From: an uncultured Paracoccaceae bacterium | Lineage (GTDB): Bacteria; Pseudomonadota; Alphaproteobacteria; Rhodobacterales; Rhodobacteraceae | NCBI GenBank assembly: GCA_937983405.1 | Contig: CALJZN010000089.1 | Coordinates: forward strand, 1 to 39,802 | Direction of reading: 5' to 3' | Length of the DNA stretch: 39,802 bases | Shown here: in pieces, positions 16,900 through 31,207 of the stretch | How the letters are laid out: each line of letters starts with the position of its first letter | Numbering within the stretch: position 1 is the stretch's first letter | The notes under the pieces: generated by a model | The model's database searches: none | The model's input: only the letters and a program-made list of their open reading frames with translations | What the model was told of the DNA's origin: nothing | Translations under genes and position numbers: made by a program

Positions 16900-16902
16900 C
16901 GG

Positions 16903-17742
16903 TCAGGCGCGCCGGCGCTCCGCCCTGACGTCCCAGACGGGCCGGCGGGTGGGTGCGCCGTAGAGATAGCCCTGCAGGCAATCGACCCCCTCGGCGGCGA
17001 GCCAGGCGGCATCGCGCGCGTCCTCGACCGATTCGGCGACCGTGAACATGTCGAAGTGCCGCGCGATCGACAGCAACGCCTGCATCAGCACCTGGTTGTC
17101 GGCATCGCCATGCACGCCGCGGACGAACTGCCCGTCGATCTTGACGATGTCGAAGGTGAAATCGCGCAGGTAGCGGAACGAGGTGAAGCCGGCCCCGAAA
17201 TCGTCGAGCGCGAAGGTGATGCCGCGGCGCTGCAGGTCGTGCATGAACACCGAGACGAGGTCGGGCATCAGCATCGCCGAGCTTTCGGTGATCTCGAGGA
17301 TCAGCCGCTCGGCCACCGTCGCCCCGGCGGCCAGCCCCTCGTCCAGCGCGCGCGTCCAGCGCGGATAGCCGATCGAGCGGGCCGACATGTTCACCGACAG
17401 CCGCAGGCCCGGATGGGCCGCCAGCGCCGCGAGCCCGGCCTCGAGCGCGACCGTGTCGATCATCCGGCCGAGCTCGCTCGTCTCGGCCACGCCGATGAAG
17501 TCGCGCGCCGGAATCACCCGCCCGGTCGAATCGCAGATGCGGATCAGCCCCTCCCAGAAGGCGACGCGGTCGGGGCGGGCGGCCTGCACCACGGGCTGAT
17601 AGGCAAGAAAGGCGCGCCGGGTCCGCAGCGCCTCGCGCACCTCGGCCAGCGTCTGGCGGTCGCGCGCGGCCACGGCGGCCGACACGGGGTCGGCCAGCTC
17701 GGGCGGGATCTCCTCGGTCTCGAGCGCGGCAAGCTGTGGCAT
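16903..17742 (-). CDS. EAL-domain protein, probable cyclic-di-GMP phosphodiesterase
   Basis: A 279-residue protein made almost entirely of an EAL domain, which hydrolyses c-di-GMP. Catalytic positions appear intact: the Glu of the EAL motif (here EGL in FWEGLIRI), Asn in SVNMSARS, Glu in EITES, Asp-Asp in ALDDFGAGF, Lys in DIVKIDGQFV, Glu in VAESVED and Gln in LQGYLYGAP. There is no GGDEF partner, sensor domain or membrane segment; only about 45 residues precede the domain. I chose ATG 17742, which has GGAGG just before it, over a start 17 codons upstream. It would be cytosolic and could affect motility or biofilm. Convergent with phaB. Confidence 0.9.
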   Translation of the reverse strand: MPQLAALETEEIPPELADPVSAAVAARDRQTLAEVREALRTRRAFLAYQPVVQAARPDRVAFWEGLIRICDSTGRVIPARDFIGVAETSELGRMIDTVALEAGLAALAAHPGLRLSVNMSARSIGYPRWTRALDEGLAAGATVAERLILEITESSAMLMPDLVSVFMHDLQRRGITFALDDFGAGFTSFRYLRDFTFDIVKIDGQFVRGVHGDADNQVLMQALLSIARHFDMFTVAESVEDARDAAWLAAEGVDCLQGYLYGAPTRRPVWDVRAERRRA

Positions 17743-17836
17743 CCCCCCTCCGGCATCTGACCCGGCGCACCCGTTGCGCCCGCGACGCTCCAAGTTATGC
17801 GCCCGCTTCCCTAAGGGGCGGTTAATCCGGCCAGCT

Positions 17837-18406
17837 TCACCCGCCCGGGGCGGCGGCGATCACCGCCGCGATCAGCGCCAGCGCCTCGGGCGCGGCCCAG
17901 TCGGCATGCCCGGTCAGCCGCGCCACCTCGCGCCCGTCGCGGTCGAGCAGCACCGACACGGGCAGCCCCATCACCGCCATCCCGCGCGCCAGCGCCATCG
18001 CCGGGTCGCGCAGGATCGGCAGCGCCTCGACCCCGGCCTCGGCATAGAAGCGGCGGATCGCCGGCACCGGGTTGCGCCCCGTGGCCACCGGCAGCACGGC
18101 AAAGTCCGCCCCGCCCAGCGCGGCCTGCAGCGCGCCGAGCGAGGGCATCTCGTCGCGGCAGGGGGGGCACCAGGTGGCCCAGAAGTTCACCAGGACCACC
18201 CGGCCGCGCCAGTCGGCCAGCGACCGCGCGGCGCCTGCGGCATCGAGCAACGCCGCCTCGGGCAGCGGCCGGGGTTCGGGGTGCAGGACGAGTGTGCGCA
18301 TCGCGCCGGTCTGCAGCGCGGCCAGCGCGGCGGGGTCGCCCTGCGCCGGCGGGGTGGCGCCCAACGCGAGGGCCGTGTAGAGCACGAAGGGCAACAGACG
18401 CATCAT
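17837..18406 (-). CDS. TlpA-like thioredoxin-fold protein
   Basis: A 189-residue protein with an N-terminal hydrophobic signal or anchor (about residues 1-22) and a thioredoxin fold with the redox motif WCPPC (Cys80, Cys83) in VVLVNFWATWCPPCRDEMP. A later GLPVSVLLDRDG block supplies the cis-Pro. TlpA/ResE-type proteins reduce disulfides in the periplasm, for example in cytochrome c or oxidase assembly. Two start codons in a row (18406 and 18403) are possible. It is head-to-head with argH, only 16 bases apart; my recollection is that this pairing is common in Rhodobacterales. Confidence 0.9.
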   Translation of the reverse strand: MMRLLPFVLYTALALGATPPAQGDPAALAALQTGAMRTLVLHPEPRPLPEAALLDAAGAARSLADWRGRVVLVNFWATWCPPCRDEMPSLGALQAALGGADFAVLPVATGRNPVPAIRRFYAEAGVEALPILRDPAMALARGMAVMGLPVSVLLDRDGREVARLTGHADWAAPEALALIAAVIAAAPGG

Positions 18407-18422
18407 TCCCTCGGGACGCTAG

Positions 18423-19823
18423 ATGACCGACAACCCCCAGACAGCCGGCAACGCGATGTGGGGCGGGCGCTTTTCCGCCGGGCCGGACGCGATCATGACG
18501 GCGATCAACGCCTCGATCGGGTTCGACCGGCGGCTTTTCGCCCAGGACATCGCCGGCAGCCGCGCCCATGCGGCGATGCTCGCCGCCTGCGGCATTCTCA
18601 GCGATAGCGATGCGGCGGCGATCCGGGAAGGGCTGCTCACGGTCTTGTCAGAGATCGAGGCGGGCGAGTTTCCCTTCAGCACGGCGCTCGAGGACATCCA
18701 CATGAACGTCGAGGCCCGGCTGAAGGAGATCATCGGCGCCCCCGCCGGCCGGCTGCACACCGCGCGGTCGCGCAACGACCAGGTGGCGACCGACTTCCGC
18801 CTGTGGGTGCGCGCGCAGTGCGATGCGGCGCTGTCCGGGCTTGCGGCGCTGCAGCGCGCGCTTCTGGCCCAGGCCGAGGCCGGGGCCGACTGGCCGATGC
18901 CGGGCTTCACCCATCTCCAGGTCGCCCAGCCCGTGACCTGGGGCCACCACATGCTGGCCTATGTCGAGATGTTCGGCCGCGACGCAGGCCGCTTCGCCGA
19001 TGCGCGGGCCCGGATGAACGAATGCCCCCTCGGTGCTGCGGCGCTCGCCGGCACCTCCTTCCCGATCGACCGGCAGATGACGGCGGCGGCGCTGGGCTTC
19101 GACCGGCCGATGGCGAATTCGCTCGATGCCGTCAGCGACCGCGACTTCGCGCTCGAGTTCCTTTCGGCCGCGGCGATCTGCGCCCTGCACCTGTCGCGGC
19201 TGGCCGAGGAGCTGGTGATCTGGTCCTCGGCGCAGTTCCGCTTCGTGCGGCTGTCGGACCGCTTCACCACCGGCTCGTCGATCATGCCGCAGAAGAGGAA
19301 CCCCGACGCGGCCGAGCTTCTGCGCGCCAAGATGGGGCGCATCCTTGGGGCAACGGTGGCGCTGTTCACGGTGATGAAGGGGCTGCCGCTGGCCTATTCC
19401 AAGGACATGCAGGAGGACAAGGAGCAGGTCTTCGACGCCGCCGACACGCTGATGCTGGGGCTGGCCGCGATGGAGGGGATGCTGCGCGACCTCGCGGCCG
19501 ACCCCGCGCGGCTCGAGGCCGCCGCTGCCGCGGGCTTCTCGACCGCGACCGACCTGGCCGACTGGCTGGTGCGCGCGCTGGGCCTGCCGTTCCGCGAGGC
19601 GCATCACGTCACCGGCGCGCTGGTGCGTCGGGCCGAGGCGCGGGGCTGCGACCTGCCCGACCTGACGCTCGAGGAGATGCAGGCTGCCCATCCCGGCATC
19701 ACGGCCGAGGTGTTCGAGGTGCTGGGCGTGCGCAACTCGGTCGCCAGCCGCACAAGCTATGGCGGCACGGCGCCGGTTCGGGTGCGCGAACAGATCGCGG
19801 CATGGAAGGAGAGGCTCGGATGA
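18423..19823 (+). CDS. argH: Argininosuccinate lyase
   Basis: A 466-residue lyase, normal length, that splits argininosuccinate into arginine and fumarate, the last step of arginine synthesis, in the cytoplasm. It begins with MWGGRF near residue 12, as is usual for ArgH, and has [13 protein letters not shown] and the fumarase/lyase signature [15 protein letters not shown] with its catalytic Ser. The ATG at 18423 has only a weak ribosome-binding site. Its stop overlaps the ATG of a small lipoprotein gene by 4 bases. Confidence 0.97.
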   Translation: MTDNPQTAGNAMWGGRFSAGPDAIMTAINASIGFDRRLFAQDIAGSRAHAAMLAACGILSDSDAAAIREGLLTVLSEIEAGEFPFSTALEDIHMNVEARLKEIIGAPAGRLHTARSRNDQVATDFRLWVRAQCDAALSGLAALQRALLAQAEAGADWPMPGFTHLQVAQPVTWGHHMLAYVEMFGRDAGRFADARARMNECPLGAAALAGTSFPIDRQMTAAALGFDRPMANSLDAVSDRDFALEFLSAAAICALHLSRLAEELVIWSSAQFRFVRLSDRFTTGSSIMPQKRNPDAAELLRAKMGRILGATVALFTVMKGLPLAYSKDMQEDKEQVFDAADTLMLGLAAMEGMLRDLAADPARLEAAAAAGFSTATDLADWLVRALGLPFREAHHVTGALVRRAEARGCDLPDLTLEEMQAAHPGITAEVFEVLGVRNSVASRTSYGGTAPVRVREQIAAWKERLG

Positions 19824-19951
19824 GGCGACATGTTCTTGCGGCGGCGCTGCTGGCGCTGGCGGCCTGCGGGGCCGACGGGCCGCCCGTGGCCCCGGCGGGC
19901 GGCGTCACGGTGACGGGCGAGGCGCAGGTCGGCGTCGTCCTCGGGCGCTGA
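19820..19951 (+). CDS. Small lipoprotein
   Basis: A 43-residue protein starting at an ATG that overlaps the argH stop (ATGA). The sequence is [16 protein letters not shown] followed by a Gly/Pro/Val-rich tail. The LALAAC lipobox predicts acylation at Cys16 after signal cleavage, leaving a mature part of 28 residues. From general knowledge, many Rhodobacterales have a small lipoprotein between argH and lysA; here no lysA follows. Function unknown. The overlap and the lipobox together make it likely to be a real gene. Confidence 0.75.
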   Translation: MRRHVLAAALLALAACGADGPPVAPAGGVTVTGEAQVGVVLGR

Positions 19952-20081
19952 GGGGGCTTTCCCGGACGCGGCCGGGCGCTAGGGTGGCTGGCGGCGGGGC
20001 GTGCGCATCCGCCGCAACGCTGTCGAGGCCGTGCCGGGCGCCGCCCGGCCATGCCCTGACCCAACCGCCCGGAGATCGCCG

Positions 20082-20399
20082 ATGTCGCCGCTCAGAATGC
20101 TCTACCTCGCCCTCGCCGTCTGGGGCGCGATCCACCCGATGACCTATTTCGTCGCCTGGCTCCGGGCCAACGGCTGGAGCCTGCCCGGCATGGTCGAGGC
20201 CTGGCACGCCAACCACGCGACGTCGGGCCTGGTGTGGGACCTGACCATAGCCGCGGCGGCGCTGGTGGTCTGGATCTTGGCCGAAGTGTCGGTGCGGCGG
20301 AACTGGCTGGCGCTGGTGGCAATCCCTGCGACCTTCGGCATCGGGGTGTCCTGCGGTCTGCCGCTTTATCTGTTCCTGCGCACCCGGGCGGTGCGCTGA
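20082..20399 (+). CDS. DUF2834 small membrane protein
   Basis: A 105-residue protein with three hydrophobic segments: LRMLYLALAVWGAIHPM, VWDLTIAAAALVVWILAEV and LVAIPATFGIGVSCGLPLYL. The ending GLPLYLFLRTR and the spacing of Asp-Leu and Ala-Glu-Val fit DUF2834, a family of unknown function found in the inner membrane. The ATG at 20082 has GGAG (20071-20074) at a good distance; an earlier frame start is rejected. It is on the same strand as argH, 130 bases after the lipoprotein gene, so whether it shares that transcript is unclear. Confidence 0.8.
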   Translation: MSPLRMLYLALAVWGAIHPMTYFVAWLRANGWSLPGMVEAWHANHATSGLVWDLTIAAAALVVWILAEVSVRRNWLALVAIPATFGIGVSCGLPLYLFLRTRAVR

Positions 20400-20426
20400 C
20401 CCTCCTGCACCGAAGGCGCGAGGGGC

Positions 20427-20456
20427 GGGTTTCTTCCCGCGCCTTGCCGGGGCAAG
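20427..20456 (+). terminator. Paired small hairpins between DUF2834 and EamA genes
   Basis: GCGGG-TTTCTT-CCCGC (about 20426-20441) is followed directly by CTTGCC-GG-GGCAAG (20443-20456). The position, some 30 bases after the DUF2834 stop, suits a terminator, but there is no T-run. The second hairpin covers the only standard upstream start codon of the EamA frame (TTG 20444). Confidence 0.35.
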
Positions 20457-21394
20457 ACGGGGCGGCCTTTCCAGCAAGGGGCGGGTGCACGACCGGGCGG
20501 GACTGGGGGCTGCTGCTGATCCTGTCGGTCCTCTGGGGCGGGACGTTCCTGTTCGTCGAGCTGGCCCTGCCCGAGGTGCCGCCGCTGACGCTCGTGCTGG
20601 CGCGCGTGGGGCTCGGGGCGCTGGCGCTGGGCCTCGTGCTGCGGCTGACGGGCGGTGCGCTGCCGCGCGGGGCCGCGCTGTGGCGGGGGGCCCGCGGCAT
20701 GGCGATCCTCAACAACGTGATCCCCTTCACGTTGTTCTTCTGGGCGCAGACGCAGATCGAGGCCGGGCTGGCCGCCATCCTGAACGCGACCACCCCGCTC
20801 TGGAGCGTTGCGCTCGCGCATCTTCTGACGGCAGACGAAAAGGCGACGCCGGCCAAGCTGGCCGGAGTGGCGCTTGGCTTCGCGGGTGTCGCGGTGATGG
20901 TCGGGGGCGAGGCGCTGGAGGGCTCTGGGGGGCGCGGGCTGGCCCGGGGGGCCTGCCTGCTGGCGGCGCTGTCCTATGCCTTCTCGGCGCTCTGGGGGCG
21001 GCGGTTCGGGGCGCTGGGCGCGGCACCCCTCGGCATCGCCTTCGGCCAGCTCTGCCTGTCGTCGGCGCTGATGCTGCCGCTCGCGCTGGCCGTCGAGCGC
21101 CCGCTGGCGCTGCCGCTGCCCGGGGTGCAGGCGCTGGCCGCGGTGCAGGCGCTGGCGCTGCTGTCCACGGCGGCGGCCTATGCCATCTTCTTCCGGGTGC
21201 TGGCCTCGGCCGGGGCCACGAAGCTGATGCTGGTCACCTTCCTCATCCCGGTGTCGGCGGTGGCCCTGGGCGTGCTTGTGCTGGGCGAGCGGCTGGAGGC
21301 GCGCCACCTGGCGGGCATGGCCATCATCGGCGCGGGGCTTGCCGCGATCGACGGGCGGCTGCCGCGGGCCATGATCCGCCGGCTGCGGCAATAG
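20444..21394 (+). CDS. EamA/DMT-family transporter (start uncertain)
   Basis: An inner-membrane protein of the drug/metabolite transporter superfamily with two EamA repeats and about ten hydrophobic helices. Family features include WGGTFLFVELALPEVPPLTLVLAR near the start, NNVIPFTLFFWAQTQIEAGLAAILNATTPLW and LVTFLIPVSAVALGVLVLGERL in the second half. Members export amino acids or other metabolites; the substrate is unknown. The start is a problem: the first helix begins at about 20504, yet the only nearby ATG/GTG/TTG in frame is TTG 20444, which lies in a hairpin and has no ribosome-binding site. ACG 20489, which has AAGGGGC before it, is a possible start. The family call is firm. Confidence 0.8.
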   Translation: MPGQDGAAFPARGGCTTGRDWGLLLILSVLWGGTFLFVELALPEVPPLTLVLARVGLGALALGLVLRLTGGALPRGAALWRGARGMAILNNVIPFTLFFWAQTQIEAGLAAILNATTPLWSVALAHLLTADEKATPAKLAGVALGFAGVAVMVGGEALEGSGGRGLARGACLLAALSYAFSALWGRRFGALGAAPLGIAFGQLCLSSALMLPLALAVERPLALPLPGVQALAAVQALALLSTAAAYAIFFRVLASAGATKLMLVTFLIPVSAVALGVLVLGERLEARHLAGMAIIGAGLAAIDGRLPRAMIRRLRQ

Positions 21395-21454
21395 GCGCGG
21401 CTGCCGGAGAGGGGGTGCGATGGCAGGATCGGGCGGTCGCAGGAGGCCGCCGGC

Positions 21455-22273
21455 ATGACGCTTGCCCGACGCACCGCCCTTGGCGAGGCCGGGCGCTTCG
21501 CCCTTCTGGCCGTCGCCCTGAGCTGGGCCGCCTGGGCGCCGCTGCTGCTGGCCGGATCGGTGGTGACCAAGGGAGCCTGGCCCACGCATCTGCCGGGGCT
21601 GATGGGGCCGGCGGTGGCCGCCCTGATCCTGGCCGCCCGCGGCGGACCGCATGCATGGGCCGATCTGGTCGCCCGGCTGCGCGCCCTGCCGCCGGGGTCG
21701 GCGGGCTGGGCGCTGGCGCTGGCGCCGCTGCCGCTTCTGGCCGCGGCGCTTGCCTCCGGCGGGTCGGCCGCGGGGCTTGGCCTGTATTCCGGGATGCCGC
21801 CGCTGCCGTGGTGGGCCTTCCTGCCGGTGGTCCTTGTCGTCAACGGGCTCGGCGAGGAGCTCGGCTGGCGCGGCTATCTTCTGCCGCGGTTGCAGGCGGT
21901 GTGGGGCCCGGTGGCCGGCACGGCGGCGACGGGCGCCCTCTGGGCGGCCTGGCACCTGCCGATGTTCGTCGTGCTCGAAACCTATCGCGCCATGGGTCCG
22001 CTTGCCCTGGCCGCCGGCTTCGGACTTGGCCTGATGGCCGGGTCGTTCGTGCTGGCCCACATCGCGGCGGTGTGGCGCGGCGGGGTGCTGGGCGCGGTGC
22101 TGTGGCACACCGGCTTCAACCTCGGCACCGCCACCGCGCTTGGCGGTCCCGCGGCGGCGCTGCTGTCGGCGCTGGCCTGGGTCTGGGCGCTGGCGCTGCT
22201 GGCCACGCCCGCGGGTCGCCGGGCGCTGGCCGTGCCGCCGGTCAGGGCCGCCAGCGCAGGAAGTTCGCGATAA
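21455..22273 (+). CDS. CPBP-family intramembrane metalloprotease
   Basis: A 272-residue membrane protein with about eight hydrophobic segments and the CPBP (Abi) motifs: EELGWRG (Glu134, Glu135, Arg139), WHLPMF (His167) and LWHTGFN in a late helix. These residues form the metal site of Rce1-like intramembrane proteases. In bacteria such proteins are linked to prenyl-protein or peptide processing and bacteriocin immunity, but most have no known target. The ATG at 21455 has GGAGG upstream. Its 3' end overlaps that of hisH (opposite strand) by 32 bases. Confidence 0.88.
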   Translation: MTLARRTALGEAGRFALLAVALSWAAWAPLLLAGSVVTKGAWPTHLPGLMGPAVAALILAARGGPHAWADLVARLRALPPGSAGWALALAPLPLLAAALASGGSAAGLGLYSGMPPLPWWAFLPVVLVVNGLGEELGWRGYLLPRLQAVWGPVAGTAATGALWAAWHLPMFVVLETYRAMGPLALAAGFGLGLMAGSFVLAHIAAVWRGGVLGAVLWHTGFNLGTATALGGPAAALLSALAWVWALALLATPAGRRALAVPPVRAASAGSSR

Positions 22274-22880
22274 GCCGCAGGCCCGTGGCCTGGCTTTTCT
22301 CGGGGTGGAACTGCGTGCCCGCCACAGTGCCGCGCCCGACGATGGCGGTCACCGGGCCGCCATAGTCGGCATGGGCCAGCAGGTCGGCGGGGTCGTCGCA
22401 GGCCAGCGCATAGGAATGGACGAAATAGGCATGCGCGCCGGTCGCGATGCCCGCAAGCAGCGGGTGGGGGCGGTCGATCACCAGGTCGTTCCAGCCCATG
22501 TGCGGGATCTTGAGCGCGGGGTCGGCGGGGGCCAGCCGCGCCACCGTCCCGGGGATCCAGCCGAAACCCGGCGTCTCGCGGTATTCCAGGCCCCGGGTCG
22601 CCAGCATCTGCATGCCGACGCAGATGCCAAGGAACGGGCGGCCCTTGAGCCGCACCGCCTCGTCGATGGCCGCAAACAGCCCCGGCACCGCATCGAGCGC
22701 CGCGCGGCAGGCCGGAAAGGCGCCGTCGCCCGGCAGCACGATACGGTCGGCGCGTGCCACATCCTCGGGCCGCGCGGTGACGATCACCGCGCCCGCCCCG
22801 GTTTCCGCCGCCATGCGTTCGAACGCCTTTTGCGCCGAGTGGAGGTTGCCGCTGTCGTAGTCCACCAGCGCCGTCAGCAT
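22242..22880 (-). CDS. hisH: Imidazole glycerol phosphate synthase, glutaminase subunit
   Basis: A 212-residue class I glutamine amidotransferase that feeds ammonia to HisF in histidine synthesis. It shows DYDSGNLHS at the N-terminus, the nucleophilic Cys in [10 protein letters not shown] and the His/Glu pair in [10 protein letters not shown]. Length is normal. Its ATG overlaps the hisB stop by one base (TGATG), so the two genes are translated together. The partners hisA and hisF do not follow: the next gene is the convergent CPBP protease. Confidence 0.96.
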   Translation of the reverse strand: MLTALVDYDSGNLHSAQKAFERMAAETGAGAVIVTARPEDVARADRIVLPGDGAFPACRAALDAVPGLFAAIDEAVRLKGRPFLGICVGMQMLATRGLEYRETPGFGWIPGTVARLAPADPALKIPHMGWNDLVIDRPHPLLAGIATGAHAYFVHSYALACDDPADLLAHADYGGPVTAIVGRGTVAGTQFHPEKSQATGLRLIANFLRWRP

Positions 22881-23467
22881 CACAGGACGCCCTTGGTCGA
22901 GGGAATCTCGCCCGCCGCCCGCGGGTCGCGCTCGACCGCCATGCGCAGGGCGCGGGCCACCGCCTTGAAGGCGGCCTCGGCGATGTGGTGGCTGTTGACC
23001 CCGGCCTCGGCCGTCACATGCAAGGTGATGCCGCCATGAGTCGCGAAGGCCTGGAAGAACTCGCGCACAAGCTCGGTATCGAAGCTGCCGATCTTCGCGG
23101 CGGGAAAGGCCACCTGCCACAGCAGGAAGGGCCGCCCCGACAGGTCGAGCGCGGCACGCAGGCGGGCGTCGTCCATCGGCAGGGTGCACTCGCCATAGCG
23201 GCGGATGCCGCGCTTGTCGCCGAGGCTGCGCGCCAGCGCCTGGCCCAGCGCGATGCCCGTGTCCTCGACGGTGTGGTGATCGTCGATGTGCGTATCGCCC
23301 GCAGCGCGCAGTGTCAGGTCAAGCAGGGCATGGCGCGCGAGCTGGTCGAGCATGTGGTCGAAAAAGCCGATCCCGGTGGCGATGTCGCGCCGCCCCGTGC
23401 CGTCGAGCGCCAGCGTCAGGCGGATGTCGGTCTCGGCGGTCCTGCGGGCGATCTCGGCCGTGCGCAT
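22880..23467 (-). CDS. hisB: Imidazoleglycerol-phosphate dehydratase
   Basis: A 195-residue single-domain dehydratase, the standard length, acting in the sixth step of histidine synthesis in the cytoplasm. Manganese-binding histidine blocks are seen: [26 protein letters not shown] and [12 protein letters not shown]. The C-terminus ends in STKGVL, the usual ending for HisB. The ATG at 23467 has a good ribosome-binding site (GAGGGAG); a longer frame upstream is rejected. It lies 148 bases after tRNA-Gly on the same strand and overlaps hisH by one base. Confidence 0.97.
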   Translation of the reverse strand: MRTAEIARRTAETDIRLTLALDGTGRRDIATGIGFFDHMLDQLARHALLDLTLRAAGDTHIDDHHTVEDTGIALGQALARSLGDKRGIRRYGECTLPMDDARLRAALDLSGRPFLLWQVAFPAAKIGSFDTELVREFFQAFATHGGITLHVTAEAGVNSHHIAEAAFKAVARALRMAVERDPRAAGEIPSTKGVL

Positions 23468-23615
23468 CGGGGGCTCCCTCGGGCGATGACGCGGCCTTAT
23501 AGGGGCGGGACAGGTCGGCGGAAAGGGGGCAACGGGTGGTGCCGCCGACCGGGCGGACAGCTGCGCGAAAGCGCCCCGGTCCGATGGCTGCACGGATCGG
23601 TCATGACCATGACAT

Positions 23616-23690
23616 TGGAGCGGGCGAAGGGATTCGAACCCTCGACCCCAACCTTGGCAAGGTTGTGCTCTACCCCTGAGCTACACCCGC
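23616..23690 (-). tRNA. tRNA-Gly (anticodon GCC)
   Basis: A 75-base tRNA including encoded CCA. Read on the minus strand it has acceptor arms GCGGGTG and CGCCCGC, the D-arm box TAGCTCAGGGGTAGAGC, an anticodon loop with GCC between CAACC and GGTTG, the T-arm GGTTCGAATC and the 3' end TCCA. It reads GGC and GGU glycine codons. Confidence 0.97.
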
Positions 23691-23708
23691 ATCCTTTGGG
23701 TGACCGGT

Positions 23709-23737
23709 GATCTAGTCGGTCGGGCGGCGGGCTGCAA
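23709..23737 (-). promoter_or_regulatory. Promoter of tRNA-Gly
   Basis: On the minus strand TTGCAG (23737-23732), a 17-base spacer and TAGATC (23714-23709) lie 19 bases before the mature tRNA 5' end. Spacing and position are right for a housekeeping sigma factor. Confidence 0.55.
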
Positions 23738-23876
23738 GGGGAAAATGCGGGTGCTGCCCGAGCCGTCGGCGGGGCCCGGCCGGACCGAAGGGCCAAGCCG
23801 CTGCGCGCCGCGGACCGGATCGTCCGGTTCGACCCGCCGCCGCCCCCGGCGCGGCGCCGGGATCGCGCCGCGCCCG

Positions 23877-23893
23877 CCCCCGCAGCGCGGGGG
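23877..23893 (-). terminator. Possible terminator hairpin after pyruvate carboxylase
   Basis: CCCCCGC-AGC-GCGGGGG, a 7-bp perfect stem, 17 bases after the pyc stop on the minus strand. No T-run. The surrounding 23740-23910 is GC-rich with further inverted repeats and no gene. Confidence 0.35.
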
Positions 23894-23910
23894 CCCCGGG
23901 GCGGCCGGCC

Positions 23911-27354
<3,444 letters not shown>

Positions 27355-27443
27355 GCTGCCCTCCGGGCGTTGCCGACTCGCGCGGCAGAGTAGCCCGTGC
27401 TGCGGCGCGGTAAACGCGAAACTCGGGCCCTGTCGCGCCGGCG

Positions 27444-28583
27444 TCACACGGCCAGGCGGCCGGCGGCCTGCGCGGGTCGCAGGATGCCGAGCTGCGCCAT
27501 GTCGGCCAGCATCCCGTCGCGCAGGATGTGCAGCAGATGCGCCGCGCCGCGGGCGCCGAAGGCGCCCAGCGCATGGTGCCAGGCGCGACCCAGCATCACG
27601 AAGTCGGCCCCCTTCGCCAGCGCCCGCAGCACGTCCAGCCCGCTGTCCACGCCGCCGTCGAGGATCAGCGGATAGCCGGGCCCCACCGCGGCGCGGATCG
27701 CGGGTAGCACCTCGAGCCCTGCGGGCGCGGCGTCGAACTGCCGGCCGCCGTGGTTCGACACCCAGACGGCATCGACCCCGGCATCGCGCAGCCGCACGGC
27801 CTCGTCGGGGTTCAGCACGCCCTTGACCACCAGCGGCCCCGCCCAGCGGTCGCGCACCCGGGCGAGATAGTCCCAGTCGGGGTTGGCCCGCAGCAGATAG
27901 CCGGCATGGGCGGTCGAGGCGGCGGGTCCGGCGGTCTTGAGGTAGTCCTCCATCAGCCGCAGCCGCGGCGTCCCCTCGCGCAGCGTGCCCAGCGCCCAGG
28001 CCGGGCGCAGCGCCACCTGCATCAGGATCCCCGGCGTGAGGCGCGGCGGAAAGGTCAGCCGCGCCCGCCGCTGCCGTTCCCGGCGCGCGGCGGCGGGCAG
28101 GTCCACCGTGAGCACCAGCACCCGGAACCCCGCCCGTGCCGCGCGGGCGATGATGTCGTCGCGGATCGCCGGGTCGCCCACGGGGTAAAGCTGGAACCAG
28201 CCCATCGCGCCGGAAAGCGGCCCGATTTCTTCCGGCGTGCGGGTGGCGACGGTGGACAGGCAGTAGGGCATCGCCGCCTCGGCGGCAAGGCGCGCCAGCG
28301 CGGCCTCGGCCCCCGGCCAGATCAGCCCCGACATGCCGACGGGGGCGATGCCGAAGGGCTGGGCGTGGTCCTGCCCCAGAAAGCGGGTCGCGAGGTCGGG
28401 CACGAGTTTGCCCAGCAGAACCTGCGGCCGCAGCCGCACCGCGTCCAGCGCGGCGCGGTTGGCGGCCTTGGCGGCCTCGGTGCCGGTGGCGCTGTCGAGA
28501 TACTCCCAGACGAAGCGCGGCACCCGGGCGCGGCAGGCCGCGCGCAGGTCGGACGCCGCGGGGTGCGACTGGTCGAGCTCCAT
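27444..28583 (-). CDS. FMN-dependent alpha-hydroxyacid dehydrogenase (L-lactate dehydrogenase-like)
   Basis: A 379-residue flavoenzyme of the glycolate oxidase / lactate dehydrogenase (cytochrome) family. It has the N-terminal ARARVPRFVWEYLDSATGTE, the FMN-barrel blocks GIAPVGMSGLIWPGAE and MGWFQLYP, the Lys of VVKGVL, the catalytic His in VSNHGGRQFD, and LILDGGVDSGLDVLRALAKGA. The ATG at 28583 gives the expected N-terminus; ribosome-binding signal weak. Likely substrates are L-lactate, glycolate or mandelate, oxidised with transfer of electrons to the respiratory chain. Its position between pyc and ppsA favours L-lactate to pyruvate, but this is inference, so no gene symbol is given. Confidence 0.88.
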   Translation of the reverse strand: MELDQSHPAASDLRAACRARVPRFVWEYLDSATGTEAAKAANRAALDAVRLRPQVLLGKLVPDLATRFLGQDHAQPFGIAPVGMSGLIWPGAEAALARLAAEAAMPYCLSTVATRTPEEIGPLSGAMGWFQLYPVGDPAIRDDIIARAARAGFRVLVLTVDLPAAARRERQRRARLTFPPRLTPGILMQVALRPAWALGTLREGTPRLRLMEDYLKTAGPAASTAHAGYLLRANPDWDYLARVRDRWAGPLVVKGVLNPDEAVRLRDAGVDAVWVSNHGGRQFDAAPAGLEVLPAIRAAVGPGYPLILDGGVDSGLDVLRALAKGADFVMLGRAWHHALGAFGARGAAHLLHILRDGMLADMAQLGILRPAQAAGRLAV

Positions 28584-28712
28584 GTCGCCGTCTTGCCGCG
28601 GCGGCGGACGCGCCGCAATCCCCACCCTCCGGGGCGCGCCCCGCCCTGCCGGAAGGCGGGCCCCCGCCGCGGAGCGGGCCCGGCCCGCCCCGGCCTGGCC
28701 CGGCCTGTCGCG

Positions 28713-31118
<2,406 letters not shown>

Positions 31119-31207
31119 GCTCGCTCACTCCTCGCGGGTTTGGGGCCACCCTGCCGGGCGGGGCGGGGACAGTCGTTGACTTCGGTCAAGGGCGCGGCGT
31201 GCGGCGC

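Noticed and set aside
23497-23796. Small open frame over tRNA-Gly with the string [23 protein letters not shown]
   Set aside because: This is the well-known false protein produced by translating a tRNA gene.
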